The notes beneath the pieces are model-generated. The model searched no databases. It saw nothing but the letters and a program-made list of their open reading frames with translations, and had not been told where the DNA came from. A DNA stretch of 64,000 nucleotides from Nymphaea colorata (Eukaryota > Streptophyta > Magnoliopsida > Nymphaeales > Nymphaeaceae), in contig NC_045142.1 in assembly GCF_008831285.2 (NCBI RefSeq), positions 9,782,952 through 9,846,951 of the forward strand, read 5' to 3'. Shown piece by piece: positions 1 through 12,049 of the stretch (position 1 is the stretch's first letter; every line of letters begins with the position of its first letter). Made by a program: the position numbers and the translations under genes.

Positions 1-2655
1 ACATTGGGACTAACGTGGGGCTGCAGTAGGAGCTGATTGCCTAGAGTACACAAGGCTTGAGAACCGACTATGTATAGGTGAATCATGGGGTTGTGAGGAT
101 GAGGGCATGTTGTCCAAGGAATCGCTCACAAGTGTCTCAGGCTCATTAACATCTTGCTCCTCGTGCTCAATCAAACGGTCAGCCCTTTGTCTTAGGATTT
201 CAGCATGCAGCCAAGTATCATAAACCTCATTTTTATCCTTGAGTGTCATGCAAGTAGCCTTGGGATCTTGTAACATGTTTTCATCAAAAACAACATGCCG
301 TGAAATATGAACACGCCCAGTTTTAAGGTTGTAACATCTATAACCCTTGTAGTTTTCTGCATACCCTATAAATATGCACAAAATAGCACGATTTTGAAAC
401 TTGTTACGTTAGGAAACATCAACATGCACATAGCAAACACATCCAAAAACACGCAATTCCTCATAGCGTGGCTGCTCTTGATGTAATAAAAAATATGGGG
501 ATTTGCCATCAAGCAAAGCCAATGGCAGTTGATTTATAACATGGACAGCCGTATGAAAAGCCTCAGTCCACAATGTCATGAGTAAGTCTGTGTCATGCAT
601 CATGCTGAGTGTGCTTTCAACAATATGTCTATGTTTTCGTTCAGCAATTCCATTTTGTTGAGGAGTATGTGGGCATGAAATCTGTCTAGTGATCCCATTA
701 TCTAATAGATTCTCAGTAAATTCATTAGAAATAAATTCACCACCACCATCACATTGAAAATGCACAATATTACTGGAGTATTTATTTCGAACGAAGGCAT
801 GGAATTGAGTAAACAAACGGAAAACTTCATATTTGTGTTTCATGAAGTGTATCCAAGTATGTCGGGAATATGAATCTATAAAAATGACATAGTACCTACT
901 CCCAAAAGAAGAGGAAATTGGAGCAGGCCCCCAAACATCAGAATATATGGTGTCAAAAATCCTTGAAGCTCTTTTATTAATTGACTGAAAAGGAAGGGCA
1001 TGGCTCTTACAAAGATGACAACTCGAGCACATGCTGGACTCACTAACTGAACTCAGACTGGACTTATCTAAGAGCCCGTCTGCAACAAGACTTCGAACAA
1101 AAGACTGACTACAATGAGCTAACCGACCATGCCAAATGGATGGCTTATTATATTCTACGACATTGACTTCATTATGACTTGAAGAACATGAATCTGGAGG
1201 GTGAGGTTTGGACAGCTTTGGAGCTTCTTCAAGGACATACATGTTTCCTTTGCGAGTGCCCTTAGCGAATGTCTTTTTAGTTTGAGCATCCTTGACATAA
1301 ACAGAAGATGGTGTGAATTCAACAGAGGAGTGAGTATCATCAATAAGTTTGGACACTGAGATAATATTTTTCTTGACACTTGGAACAACAAAGACATTCT
1401 TTAATGGAATGGAAGAAGAACCCATGGATATTTGTGCATTTCCAATATGCGATATTGTGTGATGGGAACCATCTCCCGTGACTACTGAGCCTTGATCTAA
1501 ATAAGGGGAAACACTAGAGAGATTACATGTGTCACCAGTAACGTGGGCTGCTGCTCCAAAGTCCACATACCACTCTCTTTGCTCATTTTGCTTCAAGTTA
1601 AGTTTGGATAAGGCTGTCATTAGAAGTTGTTGCACGTCTACTGAAACCTTTGAAGTTGGATTTGATCCAGATGAGGATGGAGCTGACCCGGCTGCTGTCC
1701 TGTTCTCGCGCCTGACCTGACTATTCTTGTTCTGAGGATTGTGCCAACATTCTGATTTTACATGCCCCTTCTTGTTGCAATAGAAGCATGTCGGGATTCT
1801 TCTAGATGTGGCAGAGGTAGTATTCATGCTTGGCGGTGTTGGGAGAATCCCTCTTCCCATGCCTACTTGAGGAGTCCAAGAACGAGTGCGATTTCCTTGC
1901 AGTGCGTGAGTTCTTGTGATCAGTACATTGTGGCTGTTGGAAGGAACCAGATTATGTCGTTGAACCCGACTAGCTTCATGTTGAAAAAGCTTGGCCTTTA
2001 GATCTTCAAAAGATGGGAGAACAGGTAAGACTTCCAAGGCTGTGCAAAAAATATCAAATTCTGTTCCCAGTCCACTCAAGGCTTGTTGGACTTTGTCCTT
2101 GTCGCTGACGGGATGTCCAATTGCAACAAGCTGATCACTAATACTCTTGATTTCATTCAAATACTCCAAAACTGTACGCGTCCCACGCTTGATATCCTGA
2201 AATTGCCTTCTTAATTGTAGAAAACGTGCTTCCGAGACTTGAGAATATGTTGTGGCAAGGGTAGACCACAACTCTAGGGCAGTTAAATCATCATCAATAC
2301 CTCTCAATACCTCCTCTGACAAGGTAGAAGTAATATAAGCAACAAGAGAATGTTCGTGAGCCAGCCAAACTTCATATTCGGGATTACTCTCAGGAAGAGT
2401 TTCATATTCAAAATTGATTTCACTTTCAGCCGAGGCCCTAGCACCTTTATCTCCCACGACTGTCTTCTTTACTTCACGGTTAACATACTTTGAAGGTGCT
2501 GGAGTAGTCTCATCGATGTGCCCATACAGTCTATGGCTCTTAATAAATGGGACAATTTGACGTTTTCAAGTCAAATAATTACTATGGTTCAGTTTTTGAG
2601 AGATGAGTTGTGAGAGAAAACTAGAAGATAGAAGAGAGGGAGCCAGCTGGTCCAT
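1..2655 (-). pseudogene. Copia gag-pol (Gag, protease, integrase), broken by stops
   Basis: The polyprotein should start at the ATG at 2655-2653 (MDQLAPSLL...), the first ATG in frame after the primer site. The frame then runs to the left edge with no frameshift seen. Domains in order: UBN2-type Gag (to about 1900); zinc knuckle CFYCNKKGHVKSECWH (about 1790-1745); protease region near 1560; GAG-pre-integrase HHCC region with WHGRLAH and CSSCHLC (about 1130-1010); integrase core with IYSDVWGP, QCDGGGEF and QNGIAERKH (about 950-620). Breaks: TGA at 2568-2566 where the family has the tryptophan of NYLxW; TAA at 411-409; TAG at 12-10. The protease motif reads VDFGA instead of the usual D-S/T-G. 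The translation resumes normally after each stop, so these are point changes in a fairly recent copy. Confidence 0.92.
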
Positions 2656-2897
2656 GATTGAAAGAGAGGATTAGAGCAGATGATTTGGGCAGAATTTTAA
2701 AGGTCACGACAGAAATTAGGGCAAATTTGGGCAAACCGTGTGATTTAGGGCAAAAAACAGAATTTAGGGCAACAAAAATTAGGGCAAATCGTGGGATTAA
2801 GGGCAGAAACAGAGTTTGGGGATAACCACGGCAGAAAAGAAGATTTAGGGCAGAATACTCCAAGCTGAAATCACTCACCGGAGGACGATGTAACCTG

Positions 2898-2909
2898 GCT
2901 CTGATACCA
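2898..2909 (-). other. Primer-binding site, initiator-Met tRNA
   Basis: The minus strand reads TGGTATCAGAGC, the standard plant Copia primer site complementary to the 3' end of initiator methionine tRNA. It directly follows the CA end of the LTR. This fixes both element type and orientation. Confidence 0.93.
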
Positions 2910-3184
2910 TGTGAGAATCTTCACTAAAACACCACCGAATCACGTCTCTCCGTCTGAAAATAAGGAGGATGGAGAATAGAGAATAGAAGAAAGCAATGAA
3001 GGTAAGAGAACCGTCGGCCGATGCAGCCACACGATACTTGATCTCTATTATTAAAACATAAACCTAATTGGGTTACAACAAAAAGATGAATAAAACATGA
3101 AGTAATTACAAGAGATGCCACCACTTAGGCGTGAAGACATAAAAACAAAGTGGATCGGGTCTGAACAGACCCGATCCCCTTACA
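2910..3184 (-). repeat. 5' LTR of the Copia element (275 bp)
   Basis: On the minus strand the repeat begins TGTAAGGGG and ends TCTCACA, the TG...CA ends of LTRs, with the short imperfect terminal inversion TGTAAG/CTCACA. The inner end abuts the primer-binding site with no gap. At 275 bp it is a short LTR, as is common in Copia. The partner LTR lies off the left edge, so age from LTR divergence cannot be judged here. The exact outer end rests on the TG/CA rule. Confidence 0.8.
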
Positions 3185-6100
3185 CTTATACGTAAAGACT
3201 TTAACAATGTCTTGTAATAATGGAGTTCAAATATACGGTGTACTGTGTTGCAATCATTTTTTGTTAGCATACAAGTGCATTTACCAAACTTGATGTTCCT
3301 GTTTTGAGCACAGATGAACTGGTCTTATATCGGATTGGTGAAAGTTTGTTTATGGTATGGTTCCAAGCTTAATAATAGAATTTTTTGGGGCATTGAATGC
3401 TTTATTAGTATAATGTGGTGGTAAATGTAACAGGGAGAGTCTTGATCAGCTATAAGGCAAAATGATGCAAAAGCCAAAAAGGTCCTGGAGCTAGATGCTC
3501 TTGATAGTTCTTCTTGGCCATGGTTAAACCATTGCACTTCAAATTTTGTAGTAGAATGGACATTTTCTTGATTCCAAAGCGTTACGTAGGGGAACTACTA
3601 GGTTGCCAGCAAAAAGGACTTGGGAAATTCTGCGGTCTTATATATTATTCTTGGATAGCTATCATAGTGATGTTATATTCTTCAAAGATCATTCGAGGTA
3701 TCAGAAGAGTGCACATACTTGTTCTTGGTGGAACAACTGTTTAGGGTGTTGAACAATGGATAGAAGATATATAGATGAGGAAATTTTTTACTGGTTAGTA
3801 GATGGTCCAATGCATAAATAATTACTTAATTAGAAAGCATTCCTTAAAAGAAACAAAAGGTTGTACCTGGTTGTTAATGTTAAGATATATACGTAAATAC
3901 ACATATATCTTCCAGGTTTATATGCATACCTATATTTAATATGATAATTCTTATATAGGACTTTTTGTATTTTTTTACTTTTATATTTCTTTATTTTCAT
4001 CCTTTATTCCTTTGTAAGAGATGTTGTGGAGTCCCCGACGTCTACAATTCTAGCCGTTGAGTCCTCCAACAGCTCTTCAATGTCTTATTTAAACCCCTCG
4101 TAAGATATTCTTAAATGAGGCTGTTTTACAGCCCTTATTCTTTCCTTAATAAAGTTTTTTCTTCATTCACTCGTGAGACTCTTGTTGGGCCTTGGTGCCC
4201 CTTGTGGTGTGTTCTTCCTTGTTAGGCCTTAGTGCCTGTTTATTGGTTAGGCCTTAGTGCCTGTTTTGTAAGTTTGTTGCTGCTGTTGACAGCAGATTTT
4301 GGGGGCCTTGGTGCCATTTCTCTTTAAGTTGCTTTTTGCTTTGTTATCAGCTTGGATTTGTGCATTAGTGCACGCCGCACGGTTTCTCTCTTTAGTGAAG
4401 AAATTTGGGTGTTGTGTTGTACCCTGTTGAACATTTGCGCGTTAGTGCCCTGTTTGACTTCTTGCTGAAGGATCTTTCAGTATTGTGCTCTTGGTTGAGA
4501 GAGTTCCAGAAATTGACGTTTCCTAGGTGAAAGATTTTTAGGATAGTGCAACAAAGTGACCTAGCAAAATTTGTGAAGTACCTGCCATCTAAATACAATC
4601 TAGGGTGGTGAAATGCTAGCTTATAGCATTTAGCTCGTTCAGCACACTGCCAACATTTTGCTTGTATAAGTGCTGCAATGTTCCCATCAATTCCTTAAAG
4701 CAGCTGCATAAATCATAGAGGTTCATACTTGTTCCATTGATGGAACTGAGAAATATATGCAAAATGATTACCATATTATGGGAAAATTGCTAGATCCTAC
4801 ACCGACTTACTTTTTTACCATATACCTTGTTACACCAAAATGATGATGTAGCACCCCACACAATGGCTATGTAACATGGACTCATTTGGAGTCTTGGACG
4901 TACACACACCCACACATTGCAAGGTGGCAATACCCAGGCATATAACTTTTCCTTTTCTTTTTTCTTTTTTTTTGTGATCATTTTTTGTAAAAATTACTAC
5001 AGATTATGTGACCAACCCCAAAGTACTGTCTACACACTCGGAAAGTTACGGTGTTCAATTTAGCTTGAGGAGGCAAGGCTCCAATCTGTTCTGGTGTTCT
5101 TGTTCTTTTTGTCCTAATGTGCAGCCCGTGAACATGTTGGAGCCTTGTGCAGCATCCTTTTAGCAAGTTACACTAAATTGTTTGATACTGTGGCGATCTT
5201 GTATATGTGAAAGAAAATGCACAGCTCTTTACAATTCAATGTCTGCTTATGATGATGAATACTGCTGGGATTTGTGTGTTGTTGAACCACAATTTTGTTT
5301 GACTTTCCATATGCTTTTAGCTAAAACAAGGACTTGCATGGGATAATCTCTTATCCCCGTCATGAACAGGGGAGAATCTAGTATTTATCAATCAATGGTT
5401 TAATATGATTCTCGTAAATTAGAAGTTTGCCTTTGTAATTTAAACATAGGGGCAACTTTAAAATTGTATAGCTAATGGACAAATGATTTGGAAGATTTGT
5501 GTTGTGGAGTGAGGACATGCCATTTCGAAAATAGTGAACGAAGATCCCAATTTTGATTAGGACTGCCTTTAGTGTTGTCTTTTAATTGTTCAAGACAAGT
5601 TTCTTCGCATTTTGCCAGTGAATTGAGTGAAAAATGGATCTCCTTCTCATTTTACATTGTGGGTGGACTTTCATGAGAATTCTGAATCTCGAAAGGCAGA
5701 AGGTTAAAACCTTTTTTATGAAGATTTCCCTTTAGTCTTTTCATATTTAGGACAAGTTCCTCTGTGTTCTGCGAGTGAATTGAGAGAAAGATGGATCATG
5801 TTCTCATTTGAGAGTATGCAGGACCTAGCTGCGAGATCTGAACCTCAACAGACAAAAATTTAGATGGTTGAAACATTGATTGGTTTTGATTTCTCATCTA
5901 CTTTTCCATGCCAGTGGAAGTCCACATGCAAATTTATTGTGGGGAAAGCTGATCAGTTATTGTTTTTCTTAAATTTCTTGTTATCTTTTGATATTGGTTC
6001 TGAGATAGTTTTTTGTTCTTTTTATTAAGTGGAATCTCCGTTTCTAAGAATTTCAGTGTGGTTTCAGTTTGAATACTACTGAGATTCTTTCCTCCAGAAT

Positions 6101-7084
6101 AGCAAACCAGTCTCTATCGCTATGATTTACTGTGGCCTTTGTTTGAACAAAGAAATCATAGTCCATGAAGTCTTAGAGGAAGCAAGTGATGCTATCCTAG
6201 TACTAGAAGGTCTGAATTCCAATATGAGATTTAAGACCTGCCGATTACTTTTGGAGATGTTGGTAAAGTTGAGTGATGGTGGATATTACTCATCCAATCT
6301 AGTGTGTGCGTCAAAGTGGTGACTAACTATTCTCTTTCTGGTGGATACTACAGAGGCCTTAGCTTCATCTTGTTGTCACTTGTAAGAGTGGTGCGCCCAT
6401 TTTGTTGGTCAATTTCTATGTGTGTGTGTGTGGGTATCCTCACTCTAGCTGCACCTGCACCTATGCTTTTTTGGAAAATGCTGCATCTGCGCCTACATCT
6501 ACAACCGTATTTGCGCCCCATGCCTGTAACATAAGTCAGTTTACTTTTGTCATCTAAGTACTAGTTTTCCATGATTGATTGGTTAAATTTATGTTAATTT
6601 TGAAAGTGATGACTGGCATCTTCTTACCTTTCAAGAAATTGTCATGAGTGAATTTCTATACGGGTCACTTTTCTCTCGTGGCATGCTTCTCTATGGATCC
6701 GTCAAATATTCATCACATGTCTAAATCTGTTAACAAACTTTAAATTTTCAACAATCATCATATGTCGTGCAAAGTATTTTTCTTTTTTTTTTTTTTTGGT
6801 TGACCTATCTATCTTGAAGGACCACTAATTCTTGGAAGCGAGACAAAAAAGAGTCCCAAGTGACCCTCTTTATGTGGTGTGCCTCCTGTAGTTCACTAAA
6901 TGTGATTTTTTTTTTACATAGAATCTTTGGCATGATCGGAGAATGTGTTATGTGAAATGAATTTCAGTGTTGTGTTTTTTGTTTTCTTTTTGTGTTTGTA
7001 CTTTGTTCTTCATTTCCAGCATACATCCACTTAGGTGATTGCTGGATACTGCAGTAACTACAGTTAACAAGTTTCCATGTTTTA
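3185..7084. other. No recognisable gene; possible old LTR leader near 3.9-4.6 kb
   Basis: I find no long frame or domain here. The stretch at 4080-4160 has TATTTAAA and AATAAAG boxes about 65 bases apart and then a low-complexity leader (4180-4450) with repeats of ccttRgtgcc or ttagtgcc, as in the R/U5 of some retroelement LTRs. No TG...CA pair or primer site could be fixed, so I do not call an LTR. A 66-codon frame at 6122-6322 has no recognised domain. The fused sterol oxidase exon begins just to the right. Confidence 0.4.
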
Positions 7085-7551
7085 TCCGGATATGATTTTC
7101 CGTGGAGTCTTACAAAATTCATTCCTTTCTATGGAGGCGCAGGTACCATGATTACCACCACTATGTTGGAGGACTGAGCCAAAGCAATTTCGCTTCTATT
7201 TTTACATACTGTGACTACATCTACGGAACTGATAAGGTTAGTGTTTCTCCGGTAACTTTAAATTCAGTCGACTGGTGATTGCTAGGGGCACATGTTTGAA
7301 TATTTGTCATCGTGATTTACTGATTATTGTATTTGGTTACTTGATGAAACAAATTTTACTTATTGTTGCGGGCTTTCTCTAGGGTTATCGGTACCATCGG
7401 TATCAGAAAGCACAGCTAGGAAAGGTAAGACTTTCTATTACTTTTATTAATTACATTGCTTTAGTGTTTTATAGAAATTATATTATACTGATTTTGATTC
7501 TCTCGAACGGATGAAATGCTCTTGTAGATGAAAAATATCTCGTTTGGATAA
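7085..7551 (+). pseudogene. SMO1-like: Sterol C-4 methyl oxidase (SMO1-type), 3' gene fragment
   Basis: Plant SMO1 enzymes are ER membrane di-iron oxygenases that oxidise the 4-alpha-methyl group of sterol precursors. Exon A (7085-7236) reads SGYDFPWSLTKFIPFYGGA, then YHDYHHYVGG, carrying the last histidine box HDYHH, then YCDYIYGTDK. A GT donor follows at 7237. Exon B is 7383-7424 (GYRYHRYQKAQLGK) between AG and GTAAGA. Exon C is 7528-7551 (MKNISFG, TAA). All splice sites are canonical and phase is kept. One base is missing at 7142-7143, between the GGA and YHDYHH parts, where the family has a full codon (GAEYHD). I could not find the earlier exons (first histidine boxes, membrane segments) upstream. 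It is therefore most likely a truncated, frameshifted pseudogene, though its tail is well preserved. Confidence 0.85.
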
Positions 7552-9039
7552 GTAAATGGAAAATCTAACAAAGCAGACCAGGACCCAAAATCTCAGTAAT
7601 GATACCTGGAGCGGAGGCTGTTCAAATGTCTTGCTACCTGTTCTTGAAGTTTGGCCCAGTCGTCCGTCCTTTTTGTATCTGTTTAATGTTTTCAGCATTG
7701 TATGTCCTGTAGCGCAAAACTGTTGTTTCAAACTGTTCCAGTTTAAATATATAGATGGCTTCTCAGTTATCATTGTCATACGTGGTGGTTCATTTGCTAT
7801 TTGGTGAAGGAACTATCTCCTAGGGCGATGCTGGAACTTGGTTGAAGCTTGTGCCTCATGAATTTGCTGGGGTATTTATTTCAACGTGACACTTTAACTA
7901 GCCTACCTAAATGTCTTTAGCTGCAAGTATCTTTTTAACATCCAAGTGAATATTTTTAAGTACAAATGCACCTTGCTGCTAAAGTGTCAACTCGAGATAC
8001 TGGAGACTGACTGGAGGATTATACATTTCAAGCCTATCGAAAGAATAGGGTTATAATGAAGTAACCAAACTTGAATTGGAAGTCGTATCTATGGAGTGGA
8101 TTGAGTGTTTGCTTGTGCAAGTATTTTTGTTTACAAATATCTTCTTCGTGTGCATGAAAATAACGGATGTTCAAAATGCCCTTGATGCCTTGCTGATTGC
8201 ATTGCATTAGTTTACGTGCATAAACCACAGGATACGTTTTTTATAGGCCACGCGTGTTTGAACAGCATCGAGCCCTACACGCGTTACTGTTTCTGTTCGT
8301 GCCAGGAGAATGGAATTAATTAATGCTTGGTTCTCTGACTGGATTTGAGTTTCTTACATTCAAGAACGGCTGCCTTGTGCCCGTTCATGGTTACCTTTTT
8401 AATCTTTACAATCAAGTTTCTTAAGCAATGCATACTATGCAACATCAGATAGCTCAAGCCTACCATATAGCTTACGGAGGCCCACCAGATTCATTTGGAT
8501 CTGCACCACATCATTTTTTATTAAATTTGAAAAAAAGGAAAGCATTTTAGATTTAGATCTAATTATTTTGTTGGGAACATTATCATTGTAGTCTTTTCAA
8601 AATAAGGTCGTTATTTAATTGGGCAAGTTTACCCCGCATGGTTTTGTACTTCAGTTTTTACTTTCCATCTACAAATAATTAACACAACAAGGAGGGGCGG
8701 TGGGCAGGCCCTCAACTTTTATTGCCAAAAATTGATTTGCTACAAGAAAAAAAAATTCACTCTCAAAGGATACCATCATTTTCAGTACATGTGACCACTT
8801 GGTCTCAGTCTTCATCCCCTACCCTCCCTTCTTTAAACACAAGAGCCGCACTAAACCATGTGACAGCTTTCCACTGAAGTTTGAGCATTTGTTAGTGGAA
8901 CTTGATCAGCTTCTATTTTGATGTGCATAAAACGATCTGCCGCACCGCACGTATCACTCCCTCCACCATTCTGCTTATCCAATTTTTCTAGCGCCTGTTG
9001 TTGGCCTAAACCACAATTTTGCCTTCACCTGCCTCAATC
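7552..9039. other. 3' flank of SMO fragment; nothing recognised
   Basis: This holds the former 3' flank of the sterol oxidase gene and then AT-rich DNA. Short frames occur but none has a known motif, good length or splice context. A run of A residues at 8747-8755 is the only simple feature. I see no gene. Confidence 0.5.
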
Positions 9040-10137
9040 TTTAGATGAACCCAGTTCTCAGAAAACAAGTAACCATCTCTAGCCCAACAACAGACTCCAT
9101 AGATGAATTTCCAAGTTTTCCTCCTTACCAACCCAGTAAAGATCCACCTCCGACCGTTAGTCCAAGAAACAATGTTGACATTATGAAGTATACTATCTCA
9201 GAAATGCCACTTTCCTGGGAAGAATCCAAGGTGAATCCATGCTTCTACTGTATTTTTGCTCAACCAATTTAGATCAATTTTTTGGTACTGCTCCTTGCAA
9301 AGTTGCCACAGCACATTGGAGCTACCATATCTCATCTCCTCAGCTGCGTGCTTCCTTTCATTTCTAATGTGCCATACAAACCAGATGACCAAATGCTAAA
9401 TGAGCTTCAACAAAACTGCCCACGTTTCCCCCTTCAGTTTGCACCCACACCACCATCTCAGGACTTGAGGCCTTGTTTAACATTGTTAGCTTTGGGAGGA
9501 GGCTGATTGAACTTCTCTGCTATCAAACTCCAGCAGTGTTGAGTAAATAGACATTTGAAGAATAAGTGATTTTCATTTTCCATAGCTTTATGATAGAGTT
9601 CACAGTAAGAAGCTAACTAGATCCCAAAATGCTTCAACCTAGAACCTGTCATTACCCAACCTTCACACGCAAGGAATCCCATGTTTCACCCAAACGTTGC
9701 TCCTCCATTGCTCTTCAGGCTCTTTTCTTCTGATGTGCTCCCAAAATCATCTTTCTCTGAATTTCAGCAATTTGCGTACCAGCCCAGATCAACTTATCAG
9801 GCTAGGCCCTATCTAAGATCAGCCCTCTAGCATCAAGTCGGAGGCTACTCAAAAGGCTAATCATAGTTCTGTCCTCTTGATGCACCACCTACTCCACCGT
9901 AGTTTCTTTGTTTAGGTTCTCATTTAGTGGGTTAGAAACACTTATGTCCTCCACTAAAGGGGCACAATTTCATCTGTCATACCAGACTTTAGCTAATTTC
10001 CCATTATGCACTTGCCAAGAAACCTCATTACTTATGGTCATCCATTCTGTGAGATTGATTTCCGTATATAAAACACTGAGAGAAAGTAAAATCACTCCAC
10101 ATACTATGTTTTCTTATGTATTTCTTGACATAGTTTG
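9040..10137 (-). mobile_element. LINE (L1-type) ORF2 C-terminal relic, downstream part
   Basis: On the minus strand the translation runs from a segment after reverse transcriptase (W-VHNGK-KVWYDR, near 10000) to a zinc-binding zf-RVT block (CELYHKAMENENHLFFKC, about 9615-9560) and then IWFVWHIRNERKHA (about 9390-9345). This is the usual order at the C-terminus of plant L1 ORF2 proteins. Stops and frame changes are frequent, so it is dead. The right edge is the insertion point of a solo LTR, beyond which the same protein continues at 11304-11815. The left edge, where a poly-A tail would lie, is not clear. Confidence 0.78.
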
Positions 10138-11303
10138 TGATAGAACCTCACTATCGAGGTGCTATCGCTACCTAAGATCACGCTCAGCAGGGCAGATTGA
10201 TCTCAGCTTTGTGATCTGCCACAGCTTCTCCTCTTATCGCAAGATCAGGGGAGGCAGATGTTCGTTCGTTGGTAGATGGTCGTGCTACTACTTTGGAAGT
10301 CGAACACCAGATCTACTGGTGTGCTCCTTCGCTGCAGCCTTCCCTGTTGCGTTTCCGGCCTCTAAACCTTCGTGGGTATGCGAAGGAATGCACCGTGAAG
10401 CACTTATTCGTGTTGGCTGGGGTGAAGTGTAGGCTGATCACTTGGACGGTTGGAGGCAGCCCCTTGCAATCTTCAATCGTGGATTCCTTCGGTCGATTGG
10501 GGAGAAGAAGAAAAGAGTATTGAGGATGGGAGGAGGATTGACACCGTTGGATTGAAGAGAGACACCAGCTGTCGCTGGTTAAGGGTGAGGAGAATCCTCT
10601 GGCTGTCACCGAGACAACGATCAAGATTGGATGAGAGGAGAAAGAGAAATCCCCTCGCGGAGAGGTGAGAGAAATTGATGCCAAATGAAATTTACCTCAT
10701 CATTCAGCATGAGGGAAAAACCCTAATTACATGACTTGTGTACATGAGAGCGTCTCGGTTCTAACTCTAACCCGATAAGAGATAAAAACAAACCGAACCA
10801 AAGAACGTCCCAAATTGAGACGGTACATAAGAGTAAATAGACATAAGTAAAAAGGCCATATGGATTAGATCCGGTTGCGCCCGTTCTCTCTATGGAACCG
10901 GGCTCTGTCTCCTCTTTTCTGACCTTATCTGTTCCACCCGCTCCTCCCACTGCAGCCATATAAGTAATGCCTAAGGGTTCCATAAGTATCAAACTCTGAA
11001 CCATGCCAAGGTGTCGTGTGGTCCAACTCGCTCACGTGCACTTGACCCTATGCACATAGGTGCTAGTGGTCGACCCTGCAGGTCTCTTCTTAGGCTTGTG
11101 CCCATCCTCAACCGTGTGCAATGCTGCGGCTTGCTATGCTTGGCACTCCCCGCTGAGGCTAACCTCACAAAGCAACGAGGACATAAGCCGGTCAGGTGGT
11201 AATCGGCATGCCCAACTGCTAGTCAAGCCGCTGGTCAACTCCGCTCTAGCTTTCGGCCAGGCTTTCGGTCGTCCTCAGTGGTGCCAAAATTAGGCACGTA
11301 TCA
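10138..11303. mobile_element. Solo LTR (1,166 bp) inserted in the LINE
   Basis: The plus strand begins TGATAGAACC and ends CACGTATCA, so the ends are TGATA...TATCA, a 5-bp inverted repeat with TG...CA. Flanks are gtttg on the left and gttgg on the right, a 4/5 match for a 5-bp target duplication. LINE coding sequence stops at the left edge and resumes at the right. No coding domain is inside. The last part carries the palindrome gtgccaaaattaggcac. Orientation cannot be decided, and the family is probably Gypsy from the length alone. Confidence 0.72.
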
Positions 11304-11815
11304 GTTGGCCTAGATATTGTTAAAATTGATAGCACAACAAGCTAGACAAGCTTGATTTACTTCATGTATTTTCTTGATGTCAGTACGACCCTCTTTAATA
11401 GGGAGACAAATCTTCACCCATTTGATTAAGTGTGCTCTGCGCATGCACATGGTCTGTCATCACCCCATAGGAAAGGAGTACATAAGCTATCAACTTTAAA
11501 CATGAATTTGGATGGGAGGTGAAAGACCATACTTCAATATTGTGGGATGGTAGACAACACGTATTTTATCAAGCAAAGTCTACCTGCAAAGGTGAGTAGT
11601 TTTTGTTTTCATAGGCTAAGTATCTGCCAATTCTCATGAGAAGGTCAGACCATTGACTGTGAAGCAAATGTTTCTTTTGAAGAGACACACCCAAATATTT
11701 CAGAGACATCTCTCCCAACTTCCAACCAAACAACCACTTTGCCTCAACAATGTCTACGTCAGTGGTATTGAATCCAACAATCACACTCTTGTTGTTGTTC
11801 TTCAAAGACTGCAAT
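11304..11815 (-). mobile_element. LINE ORF2 relic, reverse transcriptase end (upstream part)
   Basis: The minus strand encodes KSVIVGFN...GWKLGEMSLKYLGVSL (about 11795-11680), the end of an L1-type reverse transcriptase, where KYLGVPL-like sequence is conserved. It continues to KICLPIKEGRTDIKKIHEVN (about 11425-11365), matching the segment that normally reads KKEGGLGI-D--N. That leads straight to the solo LTR edge, and the same protein goes on beyond the LTR. The catalytic YxDD block is absent, so the element is truncated on this side as well. Confidence 0.78.
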
Positions 11816-12049
11816 TACCTTGTTGGTGTTTGTTAGCCTCGGTTTGGCTAACCACCACTACAGCCGCTCACTGCAGCACTCACACAGACAACCATAGGAA
11901 GCCCAGCTCACGTCAACAATAATCTTCATTAGGGTTTGATTACCCTCAAGAGGGTTTAAGTACATGACGTGTTGGGTTGGGTTGCACACTCTAACTAGAC
12001 ACGACCCATACAAAAGAAATTGCTAAAGCAAAAACACACTGACAGAAAT
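11816..12049. other. Junction between LINE and Gypsy relics
   Basis: About 230 bases with no coding signal lie between the LINE reverse transcriptase end and the Gypsy integrase C-terminus. On the minus strand the sequence following the Gypsy integrase could be its 3' untranslated part or LTR start, but no TG...CA pair or polypurine tract is clear. Confidence 0.4.

Larger units (their letters stand above)
1..3184 (-). mobile_element. Ty1/Copia LTR retrotransposon, 5' half
   Basis: A Copia element on the minus strand enters from the left edge and ends at its 5' LTR. Read on the minus strand the order is LTR (3184 to 2910), primer-binding site (2909 to 2898), a leader, then a gag-pol frame from 2655 leftwards with Gag, zinc knuckle, protease, GAG-pre-integrase and integrase core. 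This order, with integrase before reverse transcriptase, is the Copia order. Reverse transcriptase, RNase H and the 3' LTR must lie outside the window. The frame has stop codons and an altered protease motif, so the copy is not autonomous. The last LTR base is 3184, so the 5' target-site repeat should be about 3185-3189 (cttat); its partner is not visible. Confidence 0.93.

Noticed and set aside
2898-2909. Part of a methionine tRNA gene
   Set aside because: Only the 12-base primer match is present, next to an LTR end, without tRNA arms.
9045-9506. Plus-strand frames of 74-75 codons
   Set aside because: They are antisense to the LINE C-terminal region, which has the recognisable zf-RVT and IWFVWHIRNERK blocks.
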